Source of the DNA: Brachypterus glaber
Taxonomy: Eukaryota > Arthropoda > Insecta > Coleoptera > Kateretidae
Assembly (NCBI GenBank): GCA_958510825.1
Contig: OY294051.1
Location: 31,623,667 to 31,687,666 of the forward strand
Reading direction: 5' to 3'
DNA: 64,000 bases
A program made the translations under genes and the position numbers. Positions 12,401 to 21,468 of the stretch are shown one piece after another. Within the stretch, counting starts at the first letter, position 1. Every line of letters begins with the position of its first letter. Under the pieces are notes generated by a model. The model did not search any database and was not told the origin of the DNA. It worked only from the letters and a program-made list of their open reading frames with translations.

Positions 12401-15400
12401 GATTGTGAAAGATTGAACAACATTTTAATGAAGATTGTTTAAGATTGTGGGAAGATTTCAGATGATTGTGGGAAGATTTCAGATGATTGTGGAAGATTGT
12501 AGATGATTTTGGATGATTGTGGAAGAAGGAATTGTCAAAGATTGTTGGATAGGTGTACAAGGATTGTCCAATAAATAAACCCCTCGGTTATTATTCGATG
12601 GGAGATTTAGCTCAGTGGTCAATGGCATCGATATAGCCTGACACTGATCTAATGATCGTGAGTTCAAACCTCACTGGCGCCGATTGCCTTTTTCAGTTAA
12701 TTAATAATTGAAATTTGGCGAAGGCGTACTCCCTAGATATATTGGTTCGAAAGTCAATTAAAGCCGGTGGTTCCCTCTACTACTAGCCCACACAAGTCCT
12801 GGACTTAGGGGATGCTTAATTAAGTAGAATAGTACGAGGTTAAAAACAAACATAAAAAAAAAAACATTAATTAAAAAGCTTATTTTTATTACAATTTTAA
12901 AGGGTCATAACTCCCTTAAGATTCGTCCAGACCTATGTTCCTATAGTGGTTTTAATTGTTTTTTGATATAGAATCATCTCCTTTATTCTATGACGTAAGA
13001 CTACACTGTGTATACATACCTAACTCACTTAATTCTTTGCTCCTGTCTGATTTATTTATACTTGAGTCTGATTTATTTATACTTGAATCTGATTTATTTA
13101 CAATATTTGAATCATCTTTCTAAAAAATATGATTTATTATTTTTTTTTAAATATTTTAATAATTAATAGTGTCCGACCGAACCCTTTTTTGGAACCATTT
13201 TGGGTGGTTTAGAACGTATTAATAACGGAAATTTAAAAAATATTTAAAGTTAGAATAAGGTTAGAAAAAGGTTAGAATTTAGTTAGGAAACTAACGTTAG
13301 ATTTATGTATTTTATAACGTTTTTTTCAAACGTTAGTCTTTAAGGTTAGAGTTATATATTTTACAACGTTTTTGTCAAACGTTAGTTTTTAAGGTTAGAT
13401 TTATATATTTTATAACGTTTTTGTATAAGGTTTGAGACTAAAGATAAAAATTTACCAGGGTAGGTACATTTTTATTTACCTCCATAGGACAAGTGCTATT
13501 TGGACTACTAAAAGCATCACTTCCAGAATTGTTTGGCGACAAACCCTTATTATTATTTTCTGGAGGGGTCTCTGACGGTGTATGACTACAAGAATTGTTA
13601 CCTTCATCCACCCTTGGTGGATTTACAGTTACTCTTGGAATTCTTACGATAGCATTTTCGACACTTTTGGTACCTGAAATTTATATAATTTTTTATTCAA
13701 CATTTTGACTTTATTTTCAGTAGTGAAGTCACACTTTCTCAATAACAAATATCTCACTCTGCGCTGGAACCTTTTTTTTCGAGTTTCTAATATACCCATA
13801 ATTTTTATTTCATAATTCGTTTATGTGAGTTGTATGAATCATTTTGGCTTAGTTTACACCATACCCAGTAATGGCCCGTCAGTCAGTGTTTTCTCTGTAG
13901 GGACTAAATATTTAGTTCACTTACTAAACTGACTTTACTGGACCAAAATTAAAAAATCTTAACTCATTTTATGTGGTAAAGCTAGATTTTTATTTCTTTG
14001 ATATCAATTTGGTATTCTGACTAAATATTTAGTCCCTATGGTAATAAAAAAATAACGTTTATTTATTTAGCAAGTTTAGTTATGTTGTTAGTTATATACT
14101 GGAAATGGGTGAAAAATAAATTACAACATTCGACTTAAACAAACAAACAAACAAGAAAGTGAACTAAATACCTGGTATTATAGGAGCAGTTGCAAATTCT
14201 GAGCATGTATGAATTATAGTAAAAAATTCTTCAGATATTTCATTTATTTTATTTAAACATTTTTTTGATGCTGGGCCAATAACGTTTATTGCACGTCGAA
14301 TTTTCTAAAAAAAAACAGTTATTTATGAGTCACGAAATATGATACAAATTGTCATAAATTATGAACATAGTTATTTTCTTAACTAGTGTATTAAGTGGAT
14401 AAAATCACTTAATACACGAGTTGAGAATTAAATTTTATCCAACACCTTTTAATTTTAAATAAAAATCTTTAGTTTAGCAAAAAATTGTTAAAAAAATATT
14501 AAATTTTCTTAATACGCGTATTTGCGCGCAAAAGAGTGCGCAAAACATTTTTTAGTCACTAGTGGGAAAAACTTAACTTTTCATATTTAAAATAGTGCTA
14601 AAAACAAGTGTTTCTATGAAGGTGTTGGATAATATATATTTTTATATTAATTTCTTGTTTAATATATTGATAATCGAGGCGTTTAACCGAGATTCGCAAC
14701 CGCATACAGGAATACACAAAAAGCCCAGTAAAAGAGTTTTCCCATTTTTCACCTCCGCGCGTGAAATAGATTTTCTATTATCAGATTCACTTTCAGCAAT
14801 CTTAAAAAAAAAACAATATACCAATTTTCAAGAAAACTATCACCCACCACTCAGGGGGTGGATTTAGAAAACAAATATTTTTAGATTCAGTTTTAGCAAC
14901 CTCAAAAAGTCCAATATATCAATTTTCAAGAAAACTACCCCCCGCCACTCAGGGGGTGGATTTAGTTTTTTTTTTATTATCAGATTCACTTTCAGCAACC
15001 TCAAAAACAACAATATAACAATTTTCACGAAAACTACCCCCCGCCCCTTAGGGGGTGGAGTAAGATTTTTTATTATCAGATTTACTTTCAGCACTACCCA
15101 GGTAAACATATCATAAATCACATTTGATTCATGGGACTGTCAACGTGTTAATTAAAAATAAAAAATCAACATTTTGGTGGTTAAAAAAAATTTACCAATG
15201 AAAATTTTCCAAAAAAGCAAAGAACAGGCAAAAGTTTTTATGAATTTTAAGGTCCACTTGAAAATTCCCTGCATATTTTAGCTCATTTTGAAACACTTTA
15301 CTGCATGTTCTTTTCCCTCCCTATGATAGTTACATATATACAGGCTCAAATAAGTACAAAATTATTTTTTGTTACAGTTAATTTATGTAAAATTTTCAAT

Positions 15401-16220
15401 TAGACAAAAGCAATAAAAGTGGCAAAAGAGTTACAGCCATGGGCTGGCTTACCATGGGAGATTTAGCTCAGTGGTCAATGGCATCGATATAGCCTGACAC
15501 TGATTTAATGATCGTGAGTTCAAACCTCACTGGCGCCGATTGCCTTTTTCAGTTAATTAATAATTGAAATTTGGCGAAGGCGTACTCCCTAGATATATTG
15601 GTTTGAAAGTCAATTAAAGCCGGTGGTTCCCTCTACTATTAGCCCACACAAGTCCTGGACTTATGGGATGCTTAATTAAATAGAATAGTACGAGGTTAAA
15701 AACAAACATAAACAAACATAAACAAACAAACCAGCATAGAGACCTGTATATGTATTCTGGACTTTCAGGGAGTAGAATGACTGATAGAACAATACTTAAA
15801 ATGACGCATAGTGTTGAAACCAATAGAGTACGATCACAATCTCAGACTTGTTTTATAAGTCATTCTACTCCCCGAACTACTCTTACTATATTAGTAGTAA
15901 AAAAAATACTGTATTAGATCAAGATAAAGCAAAGCAAAATATGTAATGTATCTTACAAAATAATCCTCAGTTATGCGTTGATTCTCTCTTGCCATGGAGT
16001 TGCATCGAACCTGAAGGTCCGCATTTTCTTTTCTTATTTCAATGATTGTTTTTACGAGTTCTTTATTTTTTTCACTTATCATAAAATTTCCTAAAAATCA
16101 AAGTACTTAATAATAAAACTTAAAAGCTAATTAGGTATTAGATTTATTTTTAAATAAATACGTACTATTTTCTAGTTCGAGTGGAGTTAATTCATTCGCA
16201 GTAGATTTTTTCTTCACCAT
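112..16220 (-). CDS. 13-exon coiled-coil nuclear-type protein, shugoshin-like candidate (3' end outside window)
   Basis: Coding exons, in order of transcription: 16166-16220, 15957-16090, 14172-14304, 13480-13673, 13020-13119, 11208-11247, 10409-10481, 9595-9959, 7014-7241, 4658-4704, 3467-3554, 3307-3372, 112-198. I found each by its GT/AG borders; the reading phase carries through every junction (1,610 nt, 536 codons) and the last exon ends in an open GTAAG donor, so the gene continues off the left edge. The start is the ATG in an AAAATGG context at 16220. Residues about 24-62 form a Glu/Lys-rich heptad coiled coil. A proline/serine region with PRVTVNPPR follows, then KDSS-type and SPNQSN-type repeats, a basic cluster [10 protein letters not shown] near residues 418-427 and later [10 protein letters not shown]. 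An N-terminal coiled coil with a distal basic box is the layout of shugoshins, but the canonical C-box is not clear, so the family name is a guess; the exon structure is well supported. The introns carry most of the repeats listed up to 16 kb. Confidence 0.72.
199..780. other. Intron sequence with no recognised gene
   Basis: Part of the last visible intron of the coiled-coil gene, AT-rich. The only distinct item is the palindrome GTCACGTGAC at 474-483, an E-box of the CLEAR/M-box type, flanked by ATTATA and TATAAT. No coding signal was seen. Confidence 0.5.
781..2187 (-). CDS. Larp1: LARP1-derived protein with DM15 repeats, single-exon, nested in an intron
   Basis: 468-codon uninterrupted frame. 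Residues about 172-320 match the C-terminal DM15 (HEAT-like) region of La-related protein 1, which binds the m7G cap and adjacent bases of TOP mRNAs. The three repeats are visible: the segment ending FRFWSYFL, then [20 protein letters not shown], then [18 protein letters not shown]. The upstream part also looks like LARP1 ([33 protein letters not shown]), but the La motif and RRM are absent, so only the C-terminal half of the family is present. The ATG has a good insect context (AAAACATGA). The frame lies entirely inside the last visible intron of the coiled-coil gene, on the same strand and without introns, which suggests a retrocopy or captured fragment. Conservation of the domain without stops suggests selection or youth. 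It could instead be a terminal exon of a larger gene, because a GTGAG donor-like site overlaps the end of the second C-terminal repeat. Confidence 0.8.
   Translation of the reverse strand: MNGNWTSRIKITRDLEQSINDGLYCYEKDLLADLDVHRGSYKTLNVISQETFQRIVPPAHKKQNAEVFSVIDNKQQEQQRDSGLSRNGRNKNLYAVVKNELPYPTTPRIRKNRQSSSSPVEQHAGWIMDNKENCIRTTSTESSFGSSPSKTHLSTSGVSVPQAPASLQHPSHFLLEDNNFTPEAYHKFRKKCLKHRRRFGMGISDQMNTLFRFWSYFLREHFYRTMYSEFKTLALEDAEIGYRYGLECLFRFYSYGLEVNFRPQLYEDFQVETVKDYQKGQLYGIEKFWGFRKYYKFNKNLQINANLKRYLRRFKVVEDFRVVDNLIRTNNCNKMNRSLFKNRSANNPARSSTPYNRSQQNNQVGSMAQAGTSAPADRGGWYQDFRVIDNGKQNNIYQKNGNSRLSESKRANNPTRVSTLIIGSQKNKIVRSLMAQSSSSAPVGRGVWHQVRTFLIYFLLYMTLKLFK
838..1233 (-). repeat. Tandem duplication in the C-terminus of the LARP1-like frame
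   Basis: Two in-frame units of 65 and 67 codons (1039-1233 and 838-1038). Each begins DFRV(V/I)DN, contains a (R/K)xANNPxRxST motif and SMAQ/LMAQ followed by a SAP motif, and ends W(Y/H)Q. The second unit is followed directly by GTGAGAAC, a good splice donor (plus 832-837), after which the frame runs only a few codons to a stop. Confidence 0.75.
2472..2699 (+). mobile_element. tRNA-derived SINE, head type 1, (CAAA)n tail
   Basis: The head resembles a tRNA gene: a GGTGTAGTGGACTACCG A-box region, then GAGTTCGATTCTC as the B box. The body begins CTGGCGCCGATTTGCC and ends TAGTACGAGGTTAAAA followed by about eight CAAA units. The body matches the elements at 12.6, 15.5 and 21.8 kb, but the head is different from those at 12.6 and 15.5 kb. 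Confidence 0.8.
3388..3431. repeat. (AT)n microsatellite
   Basis: About 21 uninterrupted AT units lying between exons 12 and 11 of the coiled-coil gene. Confidence 0.95.
4470..4588. repeat. Short palindromic tandem repeat, about 30 bp period
   Basis: Four imperfect units of the type CCTATTATAGGCATAAGCC joined by TATAATAGTGTG. Each unit is itself nearly palindromic (CTATTATAG, CCTATAATAG). Confidence 0.75.
4811..5095. repeat. Tandem array of four 72-73-bp hairpin units
   Basis: AGTGTTCAGTAA recurs at 4827, 4899, 4971 and 5044. Each unit contains TTGAGTAAATACTT and its partner AAGTGTTTACTCAA around a centre CAGTAACTGTTACTG, so every unit is an inverted repeat. It lies in intron 9 of the coiled-coil gene. 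Confidence 0.9.
5871..5912. repeat. Perfect-type hairpin CCTTAATATGACG / CGTCACATTAAGG
   Basis: Arms of about 19 bp around TCTGTCAAGA. It shares the CCTTAATRTGACG arm with the palindrome at 9514-9545, so both look like remnants of one small inverted-repeat family. Confidence 0.65.
6125..6787 (+). mobile_element. 5'-truncated LINE: RNase H domain and 3' tail
   Basis: Translation gives [20 protein letters not shown] (from about 6180), a classic RNase H segment with the conserved His-Glu and Asp of I/Jockey-related LINEs. A Cys-rich tail follows (a segment like [18 protein letters not shown]), then [16 protein letters not shown] ending at a stop at 6695-6697. The frame is broken by several stops and shifts. 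The 3' tail is a short TTGTA repeat. Non-functional fragment in intron 9 of the coiled-coil gene. Confidence 0.8.
7598..7675. repeat. Foldback hairpin TAGGGTCCCTCAATTAG / CTGATTAAGGGACCCTA
   Basis: Arms of about 33 bp with a loop of about 12 bp; small MITE-like palindrome in intron 8 of the coiled-coil gene. Confidence 0.75.
8539..8772 (+). pseudogene. Unrecognised open fragment without ATG
   Basis: 78 codons open to a TAA at 8770-8772, rich in charged residues and containing a segment like [19 protein letters not shown] and then [12 protein letters not shown]. The Glu/Arg/Lys pattern looks like real protein more than random AT-rich sequence, but I do not recognise a family. Possibly a remnant of a transposon gene lying in an intron. 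Confidence 0.3.
9281..9392. mobile_element. 112-bp MITE with TAGGGTCACTT termini
   Basis: Ends TAGGGTCACTT and AAGTGACCCTA are inverted. The same AAGTGACCC end recurs at about 52,757 beside another ACTTTGTTCTTGGTC-like inner sequence. Confidence 0.65.
9514..9545. repeat. 32-bp palindrome centred on TGACGTCA
   Basis: AGTGCCTCAATGTGACGTCA continues to TCAAGGCACT. The centre is a full CRE-type TGACGTCA. It sits 50 bp beyond the donor of exon 8 of the coiled-coil gene. Confidence 0.7.
10520..10937. mobile_element. Harbinger-like MITE with TTA target duplication
   Basis: Termini GGGTACGTTCAAGTATTACG and GTAATACTTGAAAAAACCC are inverted, and TTA flanks both sides (10517-10519 and 10938-10940). 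418 bp, no coding capacity. Confidence 0.7.
10942..11181. mobile_element. piggyBac-like MITE flanked by TTAA
   Basis: CCTTTTCAGACCCA and TGGGTCTGAAGCGG are inverted ends directly flanked by TTAA on both sides (10938-10941, 11182-11185), the piggyBac signature. 240 bp, non-coding. Its left TTAA overlaps the right TTA of the neighbouring element. Confidence 0.75.
11361..12036. mobile_element. 676-bp foldback element
   Basis: Ends TTATTTATGTCCACC and GGTGGACATAAATAA. The arms continue inwards with matching blocks such as TTTGGTGATTTACATT with AATGTAAAATATAAATCACC, and CAGCCGAAAATT with AATTTTCGGCTG. Located in intron 5 of the coiled-coil gene. Confidence 0.75.
12040..12310. mobile_element. Partial copy of the large foldback family seen at 19.6-20.9 kb
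   Basis: Contains TTTTAGTATTTAATTTTTAG, CTCGAAAACGGTTAATCC and TACAGTATTACAACAAG in the same order as 20.43-20.54 kb, then the GCAAAACCTCGT segment found at 20.71 kb. Confidence 0.6.
12332..12582. mobile_element. MITE with internal GATTGTG minisatellite
   Basis: Inverted ends GGGTTTATTTATTG and CAATAAATAAACCC. The inside is made of degenerate GATTGTGGAAGATTTCAGAT units; GTGTACAAGGATTGT occurs in direct orientation just inside each end. Confidence 0.65.
12600..12865 (+). mobile_element. tRNA-derived SINE, head type 2
   Basis: Head GGGAGATTTAGCTCAGTGG (A box) and GAGTTCAAACCTC (B box). The same body as the 2.5-kb copy follows (GGCGCCGATTGCC), then a middle with AAGCCGGTGGTTCCCTCTAC, and the tail TAGTACGAGGTTAAAAACAAA. 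Confidence 0.82.
13214..13460. mobile_element. 5'-truncated copy of the AACGTT-rich inverted-repeat element
   Basis: Matches the inner and terminal part of the elements at 27.4 and 58.5 kb (GTTAGAATAAGGTTAGAAAA, then repeated AACGTTAG/TTTTTAAGGTTAGA blocks) and ends in ACCAGGG. It ends 18 bp before the splice donor of exon 4 of the coiled-coil gene (13478-13479). Confidence 0.7.
13898..14038. mobile_element. 141-bp MITE with TAGGGACTAAATATTTAGT termini
   Basis: The 19-bp ends are inverted copies and each also contains the palindrome ACTAAATATTTAGT. Confidence 0.7.
14771..15099. repeat. Tandem repeat, about 96-100-bp period, 3.3 copies
   Basis: AGATTCACTTTCAGCAA-type starts at 14783, 14883, 14982 and 15078. 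Each copy continues with TCAAGAAAACTA and the sequence ACTCAGGGGGTGGATTTAG. Lies in intron 2 of the coiled-coil gene. Confidence 0.85.
15456..15731 (+). mobile_element. tRNA-derived SINE, head type 2, full length
   Basis: Very similar to the 12.6-kb copy from GGGAGATTTAGCTCAGTGG to the GAGGTTAAAAACAAACATAA tail. Confidence 0.85.
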
Positions 16221-16599
16221 TTTAAATGCACCAGTATAATTCACTATTAATATACTATTTAAACTACTATTTTATCAAATAAATTGCAAAATAAACACTT
16301 CTCTTCATTACACATTACAAAAAATGCCAAAATCCGTTAAAAGGGTTGCCAACAGTATGAATTGCCAACGGTAAAGTAAAGAATTCTGTTTTATCACATA
16401 AAAATTTAAAAACGTTTGTTTTAAAGTTCATCAGTAAATATTAGATAAAAAATGCAATGATTTATTTCTTAAATTTTATACTTTAAAGTATTTATAAATA
16501 ATTTATAATAAATTAATTTACTGATGTTTAAACTTCTATGTTAATGTAAATAATTCACAGTAGATGTCGCTAAAGGTTTATATATTAAATTAATACCTA

Positions 16600-16980
16600 T
16601 AGAGAACTTCAGATGTCGCGGATGTTGTTTCAAGCTAAATTGTGCGTGCGTGTTTAAAATCGTGTTTTTTTGTGATTTTAGTGGTTTCTAAAGTAAAAAT
16701 TGTGCGATTTTTCGTGAAAATCGTGGGACAATGGCCAGAAGGTGGTGAAAAGTCATGTGAGGTAAGAAAACATTAATTTTCATTGTTAAACAGACGATTA
16801 TTCATTTTTTTTACAGGTGTTTACAAGATTTCCATAGCCGGTGAATTCATTTAAAGGTAAGAAAACATTTTTTCAGTGTTAAATGGACATTTATTAACAT
16901 TTTGTTACAGTACAGTTTACTACACAAATATAAAAACTATAATATAAAATACGAGTTCTCTACGATCGTTAAAAAAAAGC
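16600..16980 (+). ncRNA. Possible divergent transcript with two mini-introns
   Basis: Upstream of the coiled-coil gene start, on the opposite strand, two good intron candidates occur: 16762-16816 (GTAAGAAAAC...TTTTACAG, 55 nt) and 16857-16910 (GTAAGAAAAC...GTTACAG, 54 nt), separated by a 40-nt exon. The two introns resemble each other, so a segment of about 95 bp may have been duplicated. The first exon has only a very short ATG frame. A non-coding or 5' leader transcript is the simplest reading. Confidence 0.35.
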
Positions 16981-17700
16981 TTGTAAAATTTAAGTAGCTT
17001 TTTTTGATGTTCCTTTGTTTTTGCCGAGATTTTAGCTTACTTGATTAAAAAATAAAATAAAACGCATTCGTAAAAGAAAAAGTTTTATCAAAAACTTTTA
17101 GGTTTAAAGTTTTTGTCTAAAAACTTTAAAGTTAAAATAATTTGCAGTTTCTTTGTGTCGGGTAATCCAGAGACTAATGAAAGTAACTAGACGTACACCG
17201 GGAGTACGCCCATTAAACGTACATCAGTTGTATTTATATTAGCTTTTTTTTTTGTTAACGTTGGTTGATTTGGTTTTTCGCTGGTTTGGTGTTTTTTTTT
17301 TAAATTGATAGGCTAAATCATCTTATTTCTCAAAATTTTTATTTAACCTCAACTAATAAATACTTAAATAAAATGATGTACGTTTATTAAACGTAATGCC
17401 GGTGTACGTCTCGGCGAAATTTAATTTCTCCATATAGAGTTAGATCTAACTTTAAGGGAGTTATAACCACCGGTCGGATCAAAGTATTCACTTACTTTGG
17501 GCAATTGCCCAAGTAACGATTAGAATTAAAAAATATATATTTTTTAAAGTAAATACATATATGTATAGACACTTTAAAATACATTTAACTAACCGGACTG
17601 TCATGTCGACGCTGTTTTTACATAGTGATTCACTTGGAAAAAAAACAATTTTTATAAAAAATATTTTTTTTTATTTATTTTTTATTTTTTTTTATTTATT
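16981..17700. other. Intergenic, no gene seen
   Basis: AT-rich with homopolymer runs; no frame or exon pair that I can support. Confidence 0.4.
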
Positions 17701-17839
17701 TATACTGTCGTGCTATAAAAGGCCCCCGTATCTCCATTTGACGCATAGCAACGTTTTCACGTCAACTCGGTGTAATATTTTGAAAATTCTGGTATGCTAC
17801 AAATGGAGATACGGGGTTCTTTCATAGCACGGTAGTATA
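17701..17839. mobile_element. 139-bp MITE with about 38-bp terminal inverted repeats
   Basis: Ends TATACTGTCGTGCTATAAAA and TTTCATAGCACGGTAGTATA. The arms continue through CCCCGTATCTCCATTT and AAATGGAGATACGGGG. Confidence 0.85.
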
Positions 17840-18496
17840 CAAGTCTTGTATCCAACCAGTGGTTATAACAAAAATGTATAAAACTTAATTCCTATTTATT
17901 TTTAATGAACTTTATAAGTGCAAGAATCTTTTTTTATCCCATGGGATAATTAAAAAAAAAATATATTAAAAATTGTGGGTGCACTCATAATGGGTGCCCT
18001 AGGGGGGCCCGAAAACTTAGCATAAAATTTTACATATAATTTATATTGTATTTTAAGCATTTTAGGGACAAAACATGTACAAAAATTGTCCAATAAATTA
18101 CCCCCTTGTAGAAGTGCTTATACTAATGAACACCATTCTAATATACAACAACAAATTAAAATTATTTTTTACTAAAAAACAAAATATAAAAATATATTAT
18201 ATCTAAAATCTATAAAATTAAAATTATATTATTTTGCGTTTTTTACATTGTGGACCACAATTGTCAATTTGTGGTTATAGGTGAAATCTATCCATAGATT
18301 CTGGTACCAGAATCTATCCACCATGGTGGTTGCACATATTTGGAGATGACAGAGAAACAGTCCTAGAAATCTGTTTCCCCTAGTTAGGTTGCTATAGAGT
18401 CCCTATATAACCACGGATTGTGCTATTCCTATAGTCTGTTCTATAGTCGGATTCAAGTTCAAGTTTTAAAAATATTTTTTTTTTAAACATGTTCTT

Positions 18497-19085
18497 TTTA
18501 TAGAAAGAAAAAAGATATCATTTTGAAATTTTGTAGGTATGTTTATTTATATTCAAAAAGTACAAACCATTTTTTTTAGATTTTTAAAGTGCCATTTTTG
18601 GACCATAGAAAATAAAAACAAAAAACAGTGGTTGCCATGATTCCGGCCGTTTGTTTGGAATCCAAACTTTGGATCGACTGAAAAAAAAAACGGAATTATT
18701 CAGTATTAAAGTCGCTATAGCCCGAACTAGAAGAACATTTTTTGGCCAAAAGATAACAAAATTGCGGAGGTTTTTTTTTTTGAAAAATTTTGAAAACTTT
18801 TAAAAAACGTCCGCCATTTTATTATTTTTTGGCCAAAAAAATTTCTTCTAGTTTGGGTCAAGGTTCGGGCTATAGCGAATTCAATACATACTGAATAATG
18901 TCCCGTTTTTTTTTTTTCAGTCGATTCAAACGCCTGGAATCATGGCGACCACCGTTTACCGATGGCCAAAAAATGGCACTAAAAAAATCTATTTGTTTTT
19001 TGTATTTTTTTAATGTAAATAAATTTATTTACATGTTAACATGCCTACATTCATAATATCTTTTTTTGATTCTATATAAAAAAAA
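18497..19085. mobile_element. About 590-bp foldback element
   Basis: Long imperfect palindrome. Paired blocks include AGTGCCATTTTTGG with CCAAAAAATGGCACT, GTTGCCATGATTCC with GGAATCATGGCGAC, and GCTATAGCCCGAACTAG with CTAGTTTGGGTCAAGGTTCG plus GGGCTATAGC. No coding frame. Confidence 0.8.
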
Positions 19086-19190
19086 TGTAAAAAAAGATAT
19101 TTTTAAAATTTTAAGGTAGAGGAGACCACTTAAACCATGATATTTTAACAACGCCTTAACATTTGGACCAAAGATTTTTTACCAAAAAGA

Positions 19191-19249
19191 ATATTTGGTC
19201 CAAATTTCAAGTCTATATGACTTATAGACTTGAAATTTGGACCAAATAT
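19191..19249. repeat. 59-bp near-perfect palindrome
   Basis: ATATTTGGTCCAAATTTCAA pairs with TTGAAATTTGGACCAAATAT around GTCTATATGACTTATAGAC. Confidence 0.85.
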
Positions 19250-19563
19250 AGTATATGTCAAAGCGTTCTTGAAATATCGTAGTATCGTATAAAATTTATT
19301 TGCAAAGGGCTTTCAGCTTTGCACAAACTATATGTGTAAATTTTTAAGTCTGTGCTACATATTAAATTAAAAATCACATTTAAAAACATCAATTACATAT
19401 ATCTATATTTTATTTTTATTTTTTTAGACCAAAATTGTTTTACTTTGAAATTTATTTTAACAGTTTCGGTCTTATTTTTTCTTTTTTTTATATCTTAAAC
19501 TGTATTATAAAAATGTATCTGCTTATGGTATGGACACTTTACATAAAATATTTTGTATTAAAT

Positions 19564-20949
19564 ACACTGAAAATCGGTTACTGTAGTGCATACTAAACGT
19601 TTTTGCATATATGGAACCCCACAAAATTTTAGTGGACATTCAGTGGTTGTTGCAGTTACCAGAACAACGTTAAGTATTACTGTAACAACCAGTGAATGTT
19701 AACTAAACTTTCGTGGGGGTTCCATATACACGGTGTATTTGAAATAGCGTAGGAAATTTTAACAGATGATTATACATTATAAAATATGACAAAAAGTTCC
19801 TATAAACATATGTCTAAAAATGCGTCATAAGGGAGCTACTCCCCTTTGAAAGTGGCTAAAAAAATCGGTTTTTATTTAATAACTCAGGAACCCTTTGAGA
19901 TATATCAACGAGGTTTTGCACGTCAACTAATTCTACCCAGGCCCGTTTGTGTGTGTTATTTTCATGTACTTATTTCAACCAGGGATGTGCGAAACGGGGG
20001 GGGCTTATCAGTTTTTTGTCCCAAACTTTTTTCTGTGTAACTTTTTTGCAATTTTATTTTTGAAATATGATTCCTCAGGTCAAAATACATAAAAAAGGTA
20101 CTCTTGTTGTAATACTGTAGGATTTACCGTTTTCGAGAAAAGTTTATTTGAAGGTGAAATTTCACGGTTCGAGGACGAAAAATTAAATACTAAAATGTTG
20201 AAAACCAAAATTTTAATGATGCAGGGCGAATGTACATTAAAAACTAAGAAAAAAACCTCATATACAGGTACTTCCAAAAATCAATCCTAATGGAGCTTTG
20301 GTCTCCTAAATATGCACCATTTTTAAAGGGCTATGGTAGCTTTAAAAGCGTTTTTTCGACCTACATGTATGGAAACTTTTTTTCTTAGTTTTTGATGTAG
20401 AATAACATTGCATCATTAAAATTTTGGTTTTCGACATTTTAGTATTTAATTTTTCGTCCTCGAACCGTGAAATTTCACCTTCAAATGAACTTTTCTCGAA
20501 AACGGTTAATCCTACAGTATTACAACAAGAGTACCTTTTTTATGTATTTTGACCTGAGGAATCATATTTCAAAAATAAAATTGCAAAGAAGTTACACAGA
20601 AAAAAGTTTGGGACAAAAAACTAATAAGGCTCCCCCGTTTCGCACACCCCTGGTTTAAATAAGTACGTGAAAATGACATACAAAGATGGGCCTTATTAGG
20701 ATTAATTCACGTGCAAAACCTCGTTAATATATCTTAAAGGATTCCTGAGTTATTAAATAAAAACCGATTTTTTTAGCCAATTTCAAAGGGGCGTAGCTCC
20801 CTTATGACGCATTTTTAGACATATGTTTATAGGAACTTTTTGTCATATTTTATCATGTAGAATCACCTGTTAAAATTTCCTATCCTATTTCAAATACACC
20901 CTGTATGCAAAAACGTTTAGTATGCACTACAGTAATCGATTCTCAGTGT
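19564..20949. mobile_element. 1.39-kb foldback element with a nested MITE
   Basis: Left outer end ACACTGAAAATCGGTTACTG pairs with CAGTAATCGATTCTCAGTGT at the right end. The arms (about 550-650 bp) share long blocks, for example ACATATGTCTAAAAATGCGT with its complement near 20,812 and TACTGTAGGATTTACCGTTT with its complement near 20,505. Small frames inside are by-products of the palindrome. Other copies lie near 12.1 kb and possibly 49.6 kb. Confidence 0.85.
19610..19726. mobile_element. 117-bp MITE nested in the foldback arm, TA target duplication
   Basis: Inverted ends TATGGAACCCC and GGGGGTTCCATA flanked by TA. The opposite arm of the host palindrome reads straight through the equivalent point (TTTTTGCATACAGGGTG in reverse complement), giving an internal empty-site control. 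Confidence 0.8.
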
Positions 20950-21381
20950 AATTTTCTCGATATAACTTATAAACTTAATAGAACCGCTATTATATAGGGG
21001 TTCTGTTAAAGGTTAGGTACTAGATCTGTGGCGCTGCCACCACTGGAAAATGAGCTAGGGTTCCTAGATCTAGTGTCCTGGCTCCTGTTATGATAGAAAA
21101 ACTATAATAATAGAACCCTTAATTGTATCGTGTTATGCAACAGTATGTTAACCAACATTAATAACTTTTAAACGTTTTGACTAAAACACTTAAATTTGCT
21201 TTACTTGTTTGTGTATCACAACATGTACAAAATATGTAGAAAATATTTATCTAATCTTTAATTCAATTTCTTTAAAATATATTAATTAAAATGTTCTGCA
21301 ACCAAATCTTGAATCTAATGTCATTTTACAATGTGGGTTAACATTTAATCGCAAAACACAGTCCAACATTATTTCACGATA

Positions 21382-21387
21382 TTTATT
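21382..21387 (-). terminator. Candidate poly(A) signal of the Mipp gene
   Basis: AATAAA on the minus strand, about 82 nt past the stop codon at 21469-21471. Confidence 0.45.
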
Positions 21388-21468
21388 TTGATTTAAAATC
21401 TAAATAATACACATTGTATACATAAAAATTCTATAAAATTTTACGATTTACAGTCGAGTAAGTTAAAT

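Noticed and set aside
20080..20658. Frames of 63-65 codons in both strands
   Set aside because: Mirror-image products of the two arms of the foldback element.
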